Assembly: GCA_004525055.1 (NCBI GenBank)
Contig: SPDF01000153.1
Location: 1 to 5,164 of the forward strand
Direction: 5' to 3'
Length of the DNA: 5,164 bases
Source of the DNA: Gemmatimonadales bacterium
GTDB taxonomy: Bacteria > Gemmatimonadota > Gemmatimonadetes > Gemmatimonadales > GWC2-71-9
Below the pieces are notes generated by a model, which made no database searches, had not been told where the DNA came from, and saw only the letters and a list, made by a program, of their open reading frames with translations. Shown here in pieces: positions 5,023 to 5,164 of this stretch (position 1 is the first letter of the stretch; each line of letters begins with the position of its first letter). The position numbers were made by a program, and so were the translations under genes.

Positions 5023-5164
5023 TTGGCCGCTCCGGCCTTCGGACGCTTGGCGCCGTACTTGGAACGCGACTTCCGGCGATCGTTGACGCCGGCGGTGTCC
5101 AGGCTGCCGCGAACGATGTGGTACCGCACGCCCGGCAAGTCCTTCACGCGGCCGCCGCGGATCA
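5019..5164 (-). CDS. rpsL: 30S ribosomal protein S12, C-terminal part only
   Basis: S12 sits at the decoding centre of the 30S subunit and controls accuracy. Only the last 47 residues and the TGA stop are visible; the 5' end is beyond the right edge. The piece reads IRGGRVKDLPGVRYHIVRG, then SLDTAGVNDRRKSRSKYGAKRPK, then the short tail AGAAK. The KDLPG loop is intact: it holds the Asp that RimO methylthiolates in E. coli, and the Lys and Pro at which known streptomycin resistance or dependence changes occur are wild type. The other main resistance site, near Lys42/43, is outside the window. The tail is a few residues longer than in E. coli, which ends KRPKA. It overlaps rpsG by 4 nt. Confidence 0.96.
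   Translation of the reverse strand, partial: IRGGRVKDLPGVRYHIVRGSLDTAGVNDRRKSRSKYGAKRPKAGAAK
5030..5033 (-). promoter_or_regulatory. rpsG ribosome binding site inside rpsL
   Basis: GGAG on the minus strand lies 7 nt before the GTG start of rpsG. Together with the 4-nt GTGA overlap it supports the GTG start and coupled translation of S12 and S7. Confidence 0.65.

Overview
The window is a piece of a bacterial translation-gene cluster, the junction of the str and S10 operons. All six genes lie on the minus strand, so transcription runs from the right edge to the left: rpsL (3' end only), rpsG, fusA, tuf, rpsJ, rplC (lacking only its last codons). The order rpsL-rpsG-fusA-tuf-rpsJ-rplC is the classic conserved one. 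All six reading frames are intact where visible, and the products are ribosomal proteins S12, S7, S10 and L3 plus the elongation factors EF-G and EF-Tu.

Organism: a GC-rich bacterium outside the best-studied groups. The EF-Tu has an altered, longer switch I loop with an RD-x-TK-x-x-TIA type motif. From memory, similar loops occur in Planctomycetes and probably in other environmental phyla such as Gemmatimonadota. Gemmatimonadota or a neighbouring phylum is my best guess, at low to moderate confidence, because only sequence resemblance recalled from memory supports it.

Layout, right to left: rpsL and rpsG overlap by 4 nt (GTGA), which implies translational coupling. A 241-bp gap then separates rpsG from fusA. 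It holds a REP-like palindrome (GTAG plus a perfect 9-bp stem) just after the rpsG stop, several smaller inverted repeats and a 7-nt tandem repeat next to the fusA ribosome binding site. fusA and tuf are 50 bp apart, with a 9-bp bulged hairpin built around the fusA stop codon. tuf and rpsJ are 58 bp apart, with a perfect 9-bp GC hairpin in the gap; this is the str/S10 seam. rpsJ and rplC are 2 bp apart. None of the hairpins is directly followed by a T-run on the transcribed strand, so I call no intrinsic terminator, and I see no convincing sigma-70 promoter. The simplest reading is one long transcript whose dose per gene is tuned by RNA structures between genes.

How the genes work together: S12 and S7 are 30S proteins at the decoding centre and head, S10 is a 30S head protein that also acts in antitermination as NusE, and L3 is a 50S assembly-initiator protein. 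EF-Tu delivers aminoacyl-tRNA and EF-G drives translocation. The cluster is core housekeeping content. I find no sign of a defence, mobile or otherwise new gene system. The points worth a second look are the EF-Tu switch I insertion, the REP-like element, and the unusual placement of spacer DNA in the operon.
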